The notes beneath the pieces were generated by a model, which was not told the origin of the DNA, made no database searches, and worked only from the letters and a program-made list of their open reading frames with translations. Below are positions 25,331 to 33,524 of a DNA stretch of 64,000 nucleotides, piece after piece. The first letter of the stretch is position 1, and each line of letters begins with the position of its first letter. The stretch comes from Actinomycetaceae bacterium (lineage in GTDB: Bacteria; Actinomycetota; Actinomycetes; Actinomycetales; Actinomycetaceae), in assembly GCA_030537615.1 (NCBI GenBank), contig JAUNVP010000001.1, positions 248,001 through 312,000 of the forward strand, read 5' to 3'. The position numbers were made by a program, and so were the translations under genes.

Positions 25331-26940
25331 ATGAGACTCACCATTCCCACTCGTAAAATATGTGCCACCGTAGCAACTGTCGCATGTGCACTACTCGGCA
25401 TTTCCGTTTCCCCCCGCTCACTCGACCGAGATTGAAAACGATGAAACTCTCGCCGAAAGAACCTCCGAGACCACTGTCGAACTGTCAGACATCATTCCTT
25501 CACCATTAACGGACCCCGTGGCTGAGTCTGTCCCAGGTACGTTGAATGACGACACGCCGACGAACGAATTGGACCGCTTCAATGCACAGCGAAGGCCGTT
25601 GCGACCTCCTCGGCCCAAACCTCCCACTGATAAGCCCCCATTCGACTCCGACGCTAGACCCGGTGACAACTATCGTCTGCCTGATTGGCCGATTGTCATC
25701 CCCGCCCCCGAACCCGTCATCGACGTGCATCGCGTTCGTTGCGCACTCAGTATCGAGGTCCAAAATATTCCCGAGGCAGGAGACTATACGCTCTTAATCA
25801 TCGATGATGGTCGCACGCTCCATCGTGAAGACTTCGAGGTTACACCGGACCATGACACGTATGATCTGCGGTACTTCATCACCCAGCGAATCGACGACCG
25901 AAACAACGACGGATTACACATCCTGGTGGGCAACCTCGAGACAAATACGCTCACCGCTATGGACCACTTCTCCATCCCAAATGTTCGTTCGGTCAGTGAA
26001 TCATGCGCGCTACCCAACGGTTTGTATGATGATCCGGACTTGGCCAATGGGCCACTTCCGTCCCTACGCGTAGTGCAACACGGTTGCACCATTACCGCGG
26101 TACCAGAGAATCTCCCTCCCTACTACGATATGTACAACATTGTCTTCTCCGATGATGGCCAGGAGCTCACGTCGACAATGTTTGAAGGACCCGATCGACC
26201 GAAGGCACTCCCCTACACAATTACGCAGGCCTTTGACCAAACTACGCCGGGCATCGAAATTACTCTGTTTTCATTCCACCAAGGAACGATTGACACCGTT
26301 CCGCTCGATTTTGAAAAAGCGCTAATCTCACTCGTGGAGCAACGAGTTTCACTATTCCTCACGTGACGACTCGGCAACTCGCGTCACCAAACGGCCGTTT
26401 CCGCATTGATCTGTGACAACCGTCCGCTTCACAACCACTGCTGAGCCAACGGGTGAGCAGTTTCCCCAACGCCTACGACATCACGGGTCAATGTAAAGCA
26501 ACGCACGGCGATATGACAGGCGAACCGTAGCCGCCGGACTCAAAGCCTATACCGACGCTCAGTGCATCGCGCGACGTGTGTGACGTCAGTGTCACAGCAG
26601 ATAATCTCGATCCGGAACGTGACTACGAAGTTTTCTTCTACGAGGACGGCCAGCCATACGGGTATACCTATCCGCTGTTTTCAAGCAAGGGCACTGAGTC
26701 GATTACTCAAACCATGAAGAAGGCGTGGAGTACAACCGAACCGGGCATAGGCATCTATCTGAGGGATCGAAATTCCGGGGAGACACTCGCCCAAATCGAT
26801 CCGTTCGATTTCCCCGACAGTGCCGCTATCTCGGCGTTGGTCAGAGTGTGACGAATCTCGCTGGACTAGCTGGAGGGTTGCTGCTCCCTGGGGCCGCGGC
26901 TCTCTCATTGTCGTCCCGACGCTTACGTCAGCAGGTTTTC
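25331..26940 (+). pseudogene. Decayed paralogue of the repeat-domain surface protein
   Basis: ATG at 25331 after AAAGGA starts a good signal peptide (MRLTIPTRKICATVATVA...GISVSP), but the frame ends at a TGA 34 codons on. Removing one C from the C6 run at 25410-25415 joins it to the open frame that runs to 26366 and contains two repeat domains like those of the next gene. Beyond it are a shifted remnant (FPNAYDITGQC, from 26462), an in-frame TAG at 26528, a third domain (about 26531-26851, DPFDFPDSAAI) and, in another frame, a membrane anchor (LAGLAGGLLLPGAAAL, then SSRRLRQ). At least four disablements make it a pseudogene, though the 25386-26366 part could still be translated from GTG 25386. 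Confidence 0.7.
25410..25415 (+). repeat. C6 homopolymer at frameshift
   Basis: Six C residues between the signal-peptide frame and the mature frame of the decayed surface-protein gene. Five C would restore the reading frame (giving SVSPAHS), so this is either a mutation, a slippage site or a sequencing error. Confidence 0.7.
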
Positions 26941-27082
26941 TCCTACAAACTTCACGCCCTCTCTTCCCCGTTGTACGGGCCTCCTTGTGACGCAGAAGGG
27001 AGCTTCGATCTCACCGTTGAAGACGGTATTCATCACCCGATGTAGCACACAACACAATTTATGGGGTATTTTTCTTGCAAGC

Positions 27083-27113
27083 TTGGCATCTACGAGCGAA
27101 AACAGCGTAAAAT
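27083..27113 (+). promoter_or_regulatory. Putative promoter of repeat-domain surface gene
   Basis: TTGGCA at 27083, a 19-nt spacer and TAAAAT at 27108. The spacer is longer than ideal. A transcript start near 27120 would place the C8 tract (27131-27138) in the leader. Confidence 0.35.
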
Positions 27114-27130
27114 AGTTGAAATACTCCTCT

Positions 27131-27138
27131 CCCCCCCC
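27131..27138 (+). repeat. C8 homopolymer in leader of surface gene
   Basis: Eight consecutive C residues located 31 nt before the ATG and upstream of the Shine-Dalgarno (AAAAGGA) of the repeat-domain protein. Tracts of this kind can vary in length and alter expression; that is inference here. Confidence 0.6.
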
Positions 27139-27169
27139 ATCAACACCGAATCCCACAAAAGGACATCAC

Positions 27170-29590
27170 ATGGCAACACATCGGAGAGTGCTCGCAGCAA
27201 GCGCAGTATTCGCACTTTTGTCTCTGAGCGTTACCACTGTTCCATCTTTCTCTGCTTATCTCGGCGATCAACCGACTACTGACGAAGAGACAACCAGTGT
27301 CGTCACTGAGGAATCATCAAAGACAGATCCCTCAAGTATCTCTGCATCTGAGGAAGAATGGACTGCGGTTAGCGGTGACGAACTTACCGAGACTGTTGAA
27401 ACTGAAGCGGACGTCGAAGGCGAAGAGAGTGCACCGAGCGACGACGATGCAACCACGAAACCAACCGATGAAGACTCCGAAGTAGGGTCTGAGGGTGAAG
27501 AAACCGAACCCGTCGGTGAGGGCGAAGAAACCGAACCACTACTTCCCACGCTGGCCGTAGAACGAGATAATTGCCTGCTCCAAATTGATGCCTCACATCT
27601 TCCGACCCCAGGCTCCTACGCAATCGAGATTTACGATGACGGTGCTGTGCTTGGCACCTACGATTTTGATGCTCAAGAAGGCGACACTGACTGGACCGCA
27701 TACCACACGATCACTCGGCAATTCCTCACCGAGATGGGCGTTGGAATCGGCATTTACCTCATGGATTCGCAGAGTAACACAACGATCGCACAGATCGATC
27801 CCTATGATTTCCCTGACTCTGCTACCATCACTCGCGAATGCGAAGCAACAGCCAATGCTGGAGAACCGACGGAAGAACCCGAAGAACCATCCGAAGAACC
27901 GGAAGAGCCATCAGTTCCAACCCCCACGCCGAGCATTTCGGTCGAGCGTGACGGTTGCGATCTAGCGTTCACCGCCACCGATCTCGGTGAAGGCGATCTC
28001 AATGCGTACCGCGTTCAGATCGTCGACGAAGGTGAAGAAATCGCTTCCGTTGATTTATTCGCTGATGACAGCGGTACTACAGCCTCCGCATGGCACACGA
28101 TCACACGTGCTTTCGATCCGACTACTCCGGGCGTTGACATCTATCTCCGTGATAACGAAGGCACATCTGTTGCTGAACTCAGCGCCTATGATTTCCCACT
28201 TTCAGGCCCGATTACGGCAGCCTGCGCAGCATCCGAAGGTCAGTCGACCTCACCAACCGTCAGCGTTGCGTCGGATGGGTGTTCACTGAACATTACGACA
28301 ACAGGGCTCCAAGAGCCCGGCGACTACAGCGTCATCGTCTCGGACGATAACGCAACACTCGGGAACTACCCTTTCACACTCGATGAAGGTGAAGTAAGCG
28401 CAACTGTTGCCCACTCGGTTATTTCGGCACCTGCCAAAGACTCGGTGAATATCAGCGTCGTTCGGTTGGTCGAAACCGACATTGAAGAAGTTGCGTCTCA
28501 CACCTATCTTGCTGAGCCAGGAGCCTTCTCCGAATGTACCTCTGGAACCATCGGTGGTGAGCCTCAACCGATTGAGCCTAGCGAGGAACCGACGGTACAG
28601 CCTACTCCCGATCCAGAACCGAGCGCTGAACCTACTGAGACACCCTCCGAGGAACCGACGACTGAACCAACACCCGAACCTGAACCTAAACCGAGCGTCG
28701 AACCCGAACCGCTCCCCCAGCCGTCCATTTGGATTGACAGCAAGGGATGCTCGTTGGATATCGCGGTCAGTAGTCTTCTCTCCGGTCGTGACTACAGCGT
28801 CATTATCACCGATGCGAATTCAACCCTTGGGAACTACCCCTTCACACTGGCTGACGGAGAGCAATCTGCACAGGTGACCCATCCCATCCTGACGGCTCCT
28901 GCCAAGGGACCAATCAAAGTCACCGTTGTCGAGATTGGTGAAGATAGTGCGGAAGAACTGGCCGTCTCCTATTACACGCCCGGCCCAGACAAATTCAAGG
29001 AATGCACTGGACCAGTTGGCGTAGATCCGGTAGTTCCTGAGCCGACCCCGGAACCCACAGTCGAAACGACACCAGAGCCGACACCGGAACCCACAGTCGA
29101 GCCCACTCCTGAACCGAGTGTTGCCCCAGAGCCCTCCCCCGTACCAAGCCCAGAGCCTAGCCCTCGGCCTTCAGTGGCACCCAATGTCCCTCCAAGTCAG
29201 GGCCCTGCTACTAACGATGCCCGGCCGGCTCGACCAGCACCGTCCACTCCGGTCGTCACGCCGCAAACGGACGAACTTCCATTCCTCAGTGCGCCACCGG
29301 TCCAACGGCCTACGACACCTCAGCCCAGTTACCCTGCAACCGAGCAGGAACCGACACCTACCGTCGTCGTTGAGCCAACCGCACCGACTTACGAGCGGGA
29401 GTCAGTCGCTCCGGTCCCCAAAGAACCACCGCTGAAGGTTTCAACGAAGCCGGTCCAACAGAAGGCAAGCTCCATCAACGATCCGCGTGAAAGCGGAACC
29501 AGTTTGGCCCTGCCTGCGGCAATCGTCGGAGGCCTCCTCGTGGCTGGTGTGGCTGCCGTGGCTCACGCTAGTCGCCGACCGGGACGCTAA
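27170..29590 (+). CDS. Secreted, membrane-anchored repeat-domain surface protein
   Basis: 806 residues. A signal peptide (MATHRRVLAAS...PSFSA) precedes an acidic Glu/Thr/Ser-rich region to about residue 120. Four copies of a domain of about 95 residues follow, each with an early Cys after SVERDGC-like strands, a Y-x-V/I-x-I-x-D-D motif, and a late Cys. Copies 1-2 end in YDFP-x-S-x-x-I-T-x-x-C, and copies 3-4 carry GNYPFTL and an APAK element. They are joined by EP-rich linkers and followed by a long Pro/Glu/Thr region. The C-terminus is a hydrophobic helix (LPAAIVGGLLVAGVAAVAHA) and RRPGR, without a clear LPxTG. No known domain was recognised. ATG at 27170 follows AAAAGGA. It is paralogous to the decayed gene upstream. 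Confidence 0.8.
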   Translation: MATHRRVLAASAVFALLSLSVTTVPSFSAYLGDQPTTDEETTSVVTEESSKTDPSSISASEEEWTAVSGDELTETVETEADVEGEESAPSDDDATTKPTDEDSEVGSEGEETEPVGEGEETEPLLPTLAVERDNCLLQIDASHLPTPGSYAIEIYDDGAVLGTYDFDAQEGDTDWTAYHTITRQFLTEMGVGIGIYLMDSQSNTTIAQIDPYDFPDSATITRECEATANAGEPTEEPEEPSEEPEEPSVPTPTPSISVERDGCDLAFTATDLGEGDLNAYRVQIVDEGEEIASVDLFADDSGTTASAWHTITRAFDPTTPGVDIYLRDNEGTSVAELSAYDFPLSGPITAACAASEGQSTSPTVSVASDGCSLNITTTGLQEPGDYSVIVSDDNATLGNYPFTLDEGEVSATVAHSVISAPAKDSVNISVVRLVETDIEEVASHTYLAEPGAFSECTSGTIGGEPQPIEPSEEPTVQPTPDPEPSAEPTETPSEEPTTEPTPEPEPKPSVEPEPLPQPSIWIDSKGCSLDIAVSSLLSGRDYSVIITDANSTLGNYPFTLADGEQSAQVTHPILTAPAKGPIKVTVVEIGEDSAEELAVSYYTPGPDKFKECTGPVGVDPVVPEPTPEPTVETTPEPTPEPTVEPTPEPSVAPEPSPVPSPEPSPRPSVAPNVPPSQGPATNDARPARPAPSTPVVTPQTDELPFLSAPPVQRPTTPQPSYPATEQEPTPTVVVEPTAPTYERESVAPVPKEPPLKVSTKPVQQKASSINDPRESGTSLALPAAIVGGLLVAGVAAVAHASRRPGR

Positions 29591-29618
29591 ACAAATGGTT
29601 TCCCTCGGGTAACCGCAG

Positions 29619-29663
29619 TGGCGTAACTCAACGCGCAGCATTGCTCCGCGTTGAGTTACGCCA
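29619..29663 (+). terminator. Intrinsic terminator after surface gene
   Basis: 17-bp perfect inverted repeat (29619-29635 with 29647-29663), 11-nt loop, followed by TTTTCG, 29 nt after the stop. Confidence 0.8.
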
Positions 29664-29681
29664 TTTTCGTGCGCCACAGTC

Positions 29682-29694
29682 TAATCTGGATAGG
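29682..29694 (+). promoter_or_regulatory. -10 element of MgtE_N/CBS gene, leaderless
   Basis: TAATCT at 29682-29687 puts the expected transcript start on the GTG start codon at 29694. There is no Shine-Dalgarno and no clear -35 box. Confidence 0.45.
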
Positions 29695-30998
29695 TGAGCA
29701 CTGGAACTAAAACTCTCCGCACCCTCGGCACGCGAATTTTCGTCGCGCGTTTGGCCGGCACCGATGTCTTTGATCCCATCGGGGATAAAGTTGGCCGCGT
29801 CTACGACGTCATTACGATCATTCGCGTCTCTGGAGCGCCGACAGTGGTCGGTCTCGTGGTGGAAGTCTCCTCGCGACGCCGCGTATTCGTCCCGTTCTCT
29901 CGGGTGACATCGATCAAACCTGGCGCCGTGATTACCACCGGCTTACTCAACATGCGACGTTTCACCCAACGCCCCGTGGAAACTCTCGTGGTCTCCCAGT
30001 TGTTCGATCGCGTTGTCTCCATGCGTGATGGATCAGGTCCAGTCCGTATAGCCGACGTCGCTATCGAACAACGCATGCCCAAAGATTGGCGGATAACCCA
30101 ACTCTTCGTCGAACGCGTGCGGAAATCTACCCTGGGAATCAAACGCTCGGGTGAGACGTTCCTCGTGCGAATCTCAGAAGTGTCCAGCCTCCTCGGACAA
30201 GTCGGTATCCAAGATGCTACGAGCCTGATTGCCTCGACTCATGATCTCAAAGCAGCCGACCTCGCGGATCTACTCCAAGATCTTCCCGATGAACGCATGT
30301 ACGAAGTCGCCCAACAGCTGTCGGATGAACGTCTCGCTGACGTCCTCGAAGAACTCCCGGAAGATACTTCCATCGATATCCTGGCCACCCTCGAAGCAAA
30401 TCGGGCCGCCGACGTCCTTGATGTGATGCAACCGGACGACGCCGCCGACCTCATTTCCGAGATGCAGCCCACCATCGCATCGAATCTCCTCGCCCTCATG
30501 GAGCCCGATGAAGCTGCGGACGTGCGCCGGTTAATGAAATACGAAGAGAGAACCGCCGGCGGTCTCATGACAACCGAACCCGTCATCCTCCCCCCGGATG
30601 GAACAGTCGCGCAGTTGCTTGCCAGTGTGCGACGCGAAGATATTCCACCGGCACTCGCCGCCCTCACACTCGTCGTCAGACCACCGCTGGAGACTCCGAC
30701 CGGAAAATACATCGGTGCAGTCCATATCCAACGCGCCTTGCGAGAGCCCCCACAGACACTGCTCGGAACAATCGTCGACACCGACGTGCCCGCCGTTGAA
30801 GCAGATGCCACTATCGGCGCTCTGACGCGATTACTAGCGACCTACAACCTGACCGCGATACCAGTCGTTGATGAAAACGGTTACCTCGTCGGCGCGGTAT
30901 CCGTTGACGACGTCCTCGACAATCTTCTTCCCGACGACTGGCGCGATCAGGATGACGAAGTAACAGATGCTGAGATGGAGGATCGGTACGATGGCTGA
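29694..30998 (+). CDS. PRC-barrel/MgtE_N/CBS-domain protein
   Basis: 434-residue cytosolic protein. A PRC-barrel-like N-terminal part (DPIGDKVGRVYDVI, GLVVEVSSRRRVFVPF) is followed by the helical MgtE N domain (ADLADLLQDLPDER, LEANRAADVLDVMQPDDAADL) and two CBS motifs (to about residue 425). It lacks the membrane channel of true MgtE Mg2+ transporters, so it may be a Mg2+ or nucleotide sensor; mycobacterial Rv1232c has the same form. GTG at 29694 seems leaderless. The DUF1003 gene overlaps its end by 8 nt, and that partner also follows it in mycobacteria. Confidence 0.85.
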   Translation: MSTGTKTLRTLGTRIFVARLAGTDVFDPIGDKVGRVYDVITIIRVSGAPTVVGLVVEVSSRRRVFVPFSRVTSIKPGAVITTGLLNMRRFTQRPVETLVVSQLFDRVVSMRDGSGPVRIADVAIEQRMPKDWRITQLFVERVRKSTLGIKRSGETFLVRISEVSSLLGQVGIQDATSLIASTHDLKAADLADLLQDLPDERMYEVAQQLSDERLADVLEELPEDTSIDILATLEANRAADVLDVMQPDDAADLISEMQPTIASNLLALMEPDEAADVRRLMKYEERTAGGLMTTEPVILPPDGTVAQLLASVRREDIPPALAALTLVVRPPLETPTGKYIGAVHIQRALREPPQTLLGTIVDTDVPAVEADATIGALTRLLATYNLTAIPVVDENGYLVGAVSVDDVLDNLLPDDWRDQDDEVTDAEMEDRYDG

Positions 30999-31491
30999 GC
31001 GGCTTGACACTCCACTGACCCGACGACGCAGACTCCCCCGTATTAATCTCCAATCTGAGGGCGTGGGGCGAGTCGCCGAAGCAATCGCCCGATTCTCTGG
31101 AACCCCGCAGTTCCTCGTCTATCTCTCAATTTTCGTGTTTGCCTGGCTCGGCTGGAATACCTGGGCTCCGGAAGCCTGGCAGTTTGATAAAGCGGAACTT
31201 GGATTTACAGCCTTGACGCTCATGCTCTCGCTCCAAGCGTCTTATGCCGCTCCGCTCATTCTTCTCGCGCAGAACCGCCAGGATGATCGCGACCGGGTAA
31301 CCGCGGAACAAGACCGGCGTCGAGCTGAGCGAAACCTGGCGGACACGGAATACCTCACCCGCGAGATAGCCGGACTACGGCAGGCCCTGAATGACGTCGC
31401 TACCCGAGATTTTGTGCGCTCAGAATTGCGCGATCTTCTCGCCGAGATTAATCGCGAAAACAGTTCCGATAGGGAATCAGAAACGCGTTAA
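30991..31491 (+). CDS. DUF1003 membrane protein
   Basis: 166-residue protein of the DUF1003 family: a basic N-terminus, two transmembrane helices (FLVYLSIFVFAWLGWN and FTALTLMLSLQASYAAPLI, then LLAQNRQ), and a cytosolic charged helix (DDRDRVTAEQDRRRAERN) to the end. Function is unknown; in actinobacteria it is regularly paired with the MgtE_N/CBS protein. ATG 30991 overlaps the previous stop (ATGGCTGA) and has GGAGG 9 nt before it. Its last 15 nt overlap the convergent acyltransferase gene. Confidence 0.85.
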   Translation: MAERLDTPLTRRRRLPRINLQSEGVGRVAEAIARFSGTPQFLVYLSIFVFAWLGWNTWAPEAWQFDKAELGFTALTLMLSLQASYAAPLILLAQNRQDDRDRVTAEQDRRRAERNLADTEYLTREIAGLRQALNDVATRDFVRSELRDLLAEINRENSSDRESETR

Positions 31492-33426
31492 CGCATCGAC
31501 GACAAGTCCGGCGAAGATCTCTCCTCCGACAGCGTCAGGATGCACGTAATCCGATGCGAGGTGTTCGGGGTGATCTGCTATTGCCGTTGCCCAATCAGCG
31601 ACTTCGACGATCCCTTCGTAAGCTGATGCAGCCGCGTGAATTGAGTCGTTAGAAACCCAGATCCACGATAGACGCTGCGGACCGTATCCGGTGATGAGGA
31701 CGACCCGCCGTTCAGGTCCGACAAGATCGATCGCTTGCTCGATCTGCTCAACCGACATCTCAGAGTTAGCCGCCAGTGAAAGCACAACGTACGGACGAAG
31801 CGTTCCGGCAGCGAGCTGTTGCTCAATGAGTGACAGACCCGCGATGATGGAACGGGAAACCTCAGCATCGATAGCGATTCCTGGAAGCTGTTCTTCTAGA
31901 GCAGGTGCCGCTGCCAGAGCAACCGAGTCACCGATGACGCTCACATTCTCCCCCGTTGGTGGCACGGTCGGCCCCGGTGTTGGCTCTTCTGTGGGCGTCG
32001 GCTCTTCTGTGGGGATCGGGGTTGGAAGACTGGTTTGTGCGGGTTCAGCGGCCTCATTCATTAGCCCGTTCTGCGCGACATGCTCTTGGCCGCGTTGCAC
32101 GGCAAGCTGCGCGGTCGTCTGTTCCGGTGCGGAAAGGAGCATGCCGATAGCTGCTCCGACCGTGACGATCATGGCGAGGCCAGGGGCAATTAGACGAACA
32201 TAGTCGCGAAAAGCCGGTCTTCTTCCTCCAGCTTTCGACGGATCAATAATGTTCCACGCTGGGCCAAACCACGATCGAAGCGTCGGAGTGATCCCCTGGA
32301 AACGCATGGGAGTCTCAACGAAGGTGTAGGACAGATGCGCTGCAAGAATTGAGATTGCTCCGACGATCGCAGCCATTGTTCCAACGCGCATCCGAGGAAA
32401 CTGGCTGTTCATGATGACGAGGATCGGCCAGTGCCACAAGTAGATTCCGTACGAGCGCTCACCGAACCAGACAAACACGCGGTTGTCGAGAATATTGGCC
32501 AGAAGCTGGGCCGGCCCGAGCTGCGTGTCAATGCTCGAAAGGAAACCCTGCATGAGAGCAACCATCCCGACGCAGACAATAAGAGTGCCTCCCGGGTACA
32601 CCCACGGCTCATTGTCGGGAATAAGGAACCATCCGGCAACGACGACGCCGAACCCTATCCACGCAATCAGCCCCCGGACCCACACCACCCAGCGGCTCGG
32701 ATCACGAACGGGATTTTGCAGAGGACGGGTGGCTACCAGCGCGAGGACTGCACCGAGCATCAGACCGAATGCGTGCGAATCAGTCCCCTGATAGGCACGG
32801 GTGTAGTCATCCGCGCCCTCAATCAGCCACGCCATCAAACCGGCCGAAGCGGCCGCCAACCCAGCGGGAACGAGCCACCGATACCTCCGCGCGAGAGCGA
32901 GGATACCGAGGACGAGAACGGGCCACACCAGATAGAACTGTTGCTCTACTGCCAGAGACCACACATTCGTCCACAGATGGGGACTCGCGCTATCAAAATA
33001 CGATGCGCCAATTGCTATTTCCACCCAGTTGTATGCAAATGTGATGACACCGAGAAATTGCGGAAGAATACCCGCGAGAATATTGACGTCAATGAGGCCG
33101 GCAACAATCAGAGTAACGATCGCCATGAGGGCGACCGCGGGGAGCAAACGACGAATCCGCCGAAGCCAAAACGCCCTCAGATTGATATGTCCGCTGGCTT
33201 CGTGTTCGCGAACGAGTAGCGCTGTAATGAGGAATCCCGACAGAACAAAGAAAACATCGACGCCGAGGAAACCTCCCCGCACCTGTCCCGGAATCAGGTG
33301 ATAAGCGAGAACTGCAGCAGCAGCGAGGGCACGCATACCGTCAAGACCGCGGACGCGCCGAACGGGAGGTCGTGGAGCGGTATCTGTAACTGTGCGTGCG
33401 GGATTTGCTTTCTCAGGAGTGGTCAC
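31477..33426 (-). CDS. Acyltransferase 3 family protein with SGNH domain (OafA/YrhL-like)
   Basis: About 649 residues. The N-terminal domain is a multi-pass membrane acyltransferase with RGLDGMRALAAAAV, the catalytic-type His in AYHLIPG, and GGFLGVDVFFVLSGFLI. After about ten hydrophobic segments comes an extracytoplasmic Pro/Thr linker and a C-terminal SGNH-hydrolase-like domain (VIGDSVALAA near the start, HPDAVGGEIF near the end). Such two-domain proteins O-acetylate peptidoglycan, teichoic or other surface glycans. The open frame extends far upstream over mrp antisense; GTG at 33426 is the best start before the first helix. It overlaps the DUF1003 gene by 15 nt and is divergent from mrp. 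Confidence 0.88.
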   Translation of the reverse strand: MTTPEKANPARTVTDTAPRPPVRRVRGLDGMRALAAAAVLAYHLIPGQVRGGFLGVDVFFVLSGFLITALLVREHEASGHINLRAFWLRRIRRLLPAVALMAIVTLIVAGLIDVNILAGILPQFLGVITFAYNWVEIAIGASYFDSASPHLWTNVWSLAVEQQFYLVWPVLVLGILALARRYRWLVPAGLAAASAGLMAWLIEGADDYTRAYQGTDSHAFGLMLGAVLALVATRPLQNPVRDPSRWVVWVRGLIAWIGFGVVVAGWFLIPDNEPWVYPGGTLIVCVGMVALMQGFLSSIDTQLGPAQLLANILDNRVFVWFGERSYGIYLWHWPILVIMNSQFPRMRVGTMAAIVGAISILAAHLSYTFVETPMRFQGITPTLRSWFGPAWNIIDPSKAGGRRPAFRDYVRLIAPGLAMIVTVGAAIGMLLSAPEQTTAQLAVQRGQEHVAQNGLMNEAAEPAQTSLPTPIPTEEPTPTEEPTPGPTVPPTGENVSVIGDSVALAAAPALEEQLPGIAIDAEVSRSIIAGLSLIEQQLAAGTLRPYVVLSLAANSEMSVEQIEQAIDLVGPERRVVLITGYGPQRLSWIWVSNDSIHAAASAYEGIVEVADWATAIADHPEHLASDYVHPDAVGGEIFAGLVVDALTRF

Positions 33427-33510
33427 GCCTCGGGCCCATTCATTACTGGACGATCTGTTAGTAGCGATTACGAGCCTACCCCCGATAGGAGAATGACCGT
33501 GAGTTAAGAC

Positions 33511-33524
33511 TAGGATAGACACTA
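33511..33524 (+). promoter_or_regulatory. -10 element of mrp, leaderless
   Basis: TAGGAT at 33511-33516 places the predicted transcript start within 1 nt of the mrp ATG (33524). There is no Shine-Dalgarno and no convincing -35 box. Confidence 0.45.

Noticed and set aside
26681-27156. Short minus-strand frames behind the decayed paralogue
   Set aside because: They have no start signals or protein-like patterns; the plus-strand remnants explain the sequence better.
27268-27549. Ser/Val-rich 93-codon minus-strand frame
   Set aside because: It is the complement of the Glu/Thr-rich coding region of the surface protein; the composition is a mirror effect.
28560-29200. Repetitive DNA resembling a tandem-repeat or CRISPR-like array
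   Set aside because: The repetition is the EPTPEPS-type coding sequence of the surface protein; units are irregular, in frame and without spacers.
32431-33219. 262-codon plus-strand frame inside the acyltransferase gene
   Set aside because: It is antisense to membrane-domain motifs; the polar composition rich in His, Arg and Pro is typical of a shadow frame.
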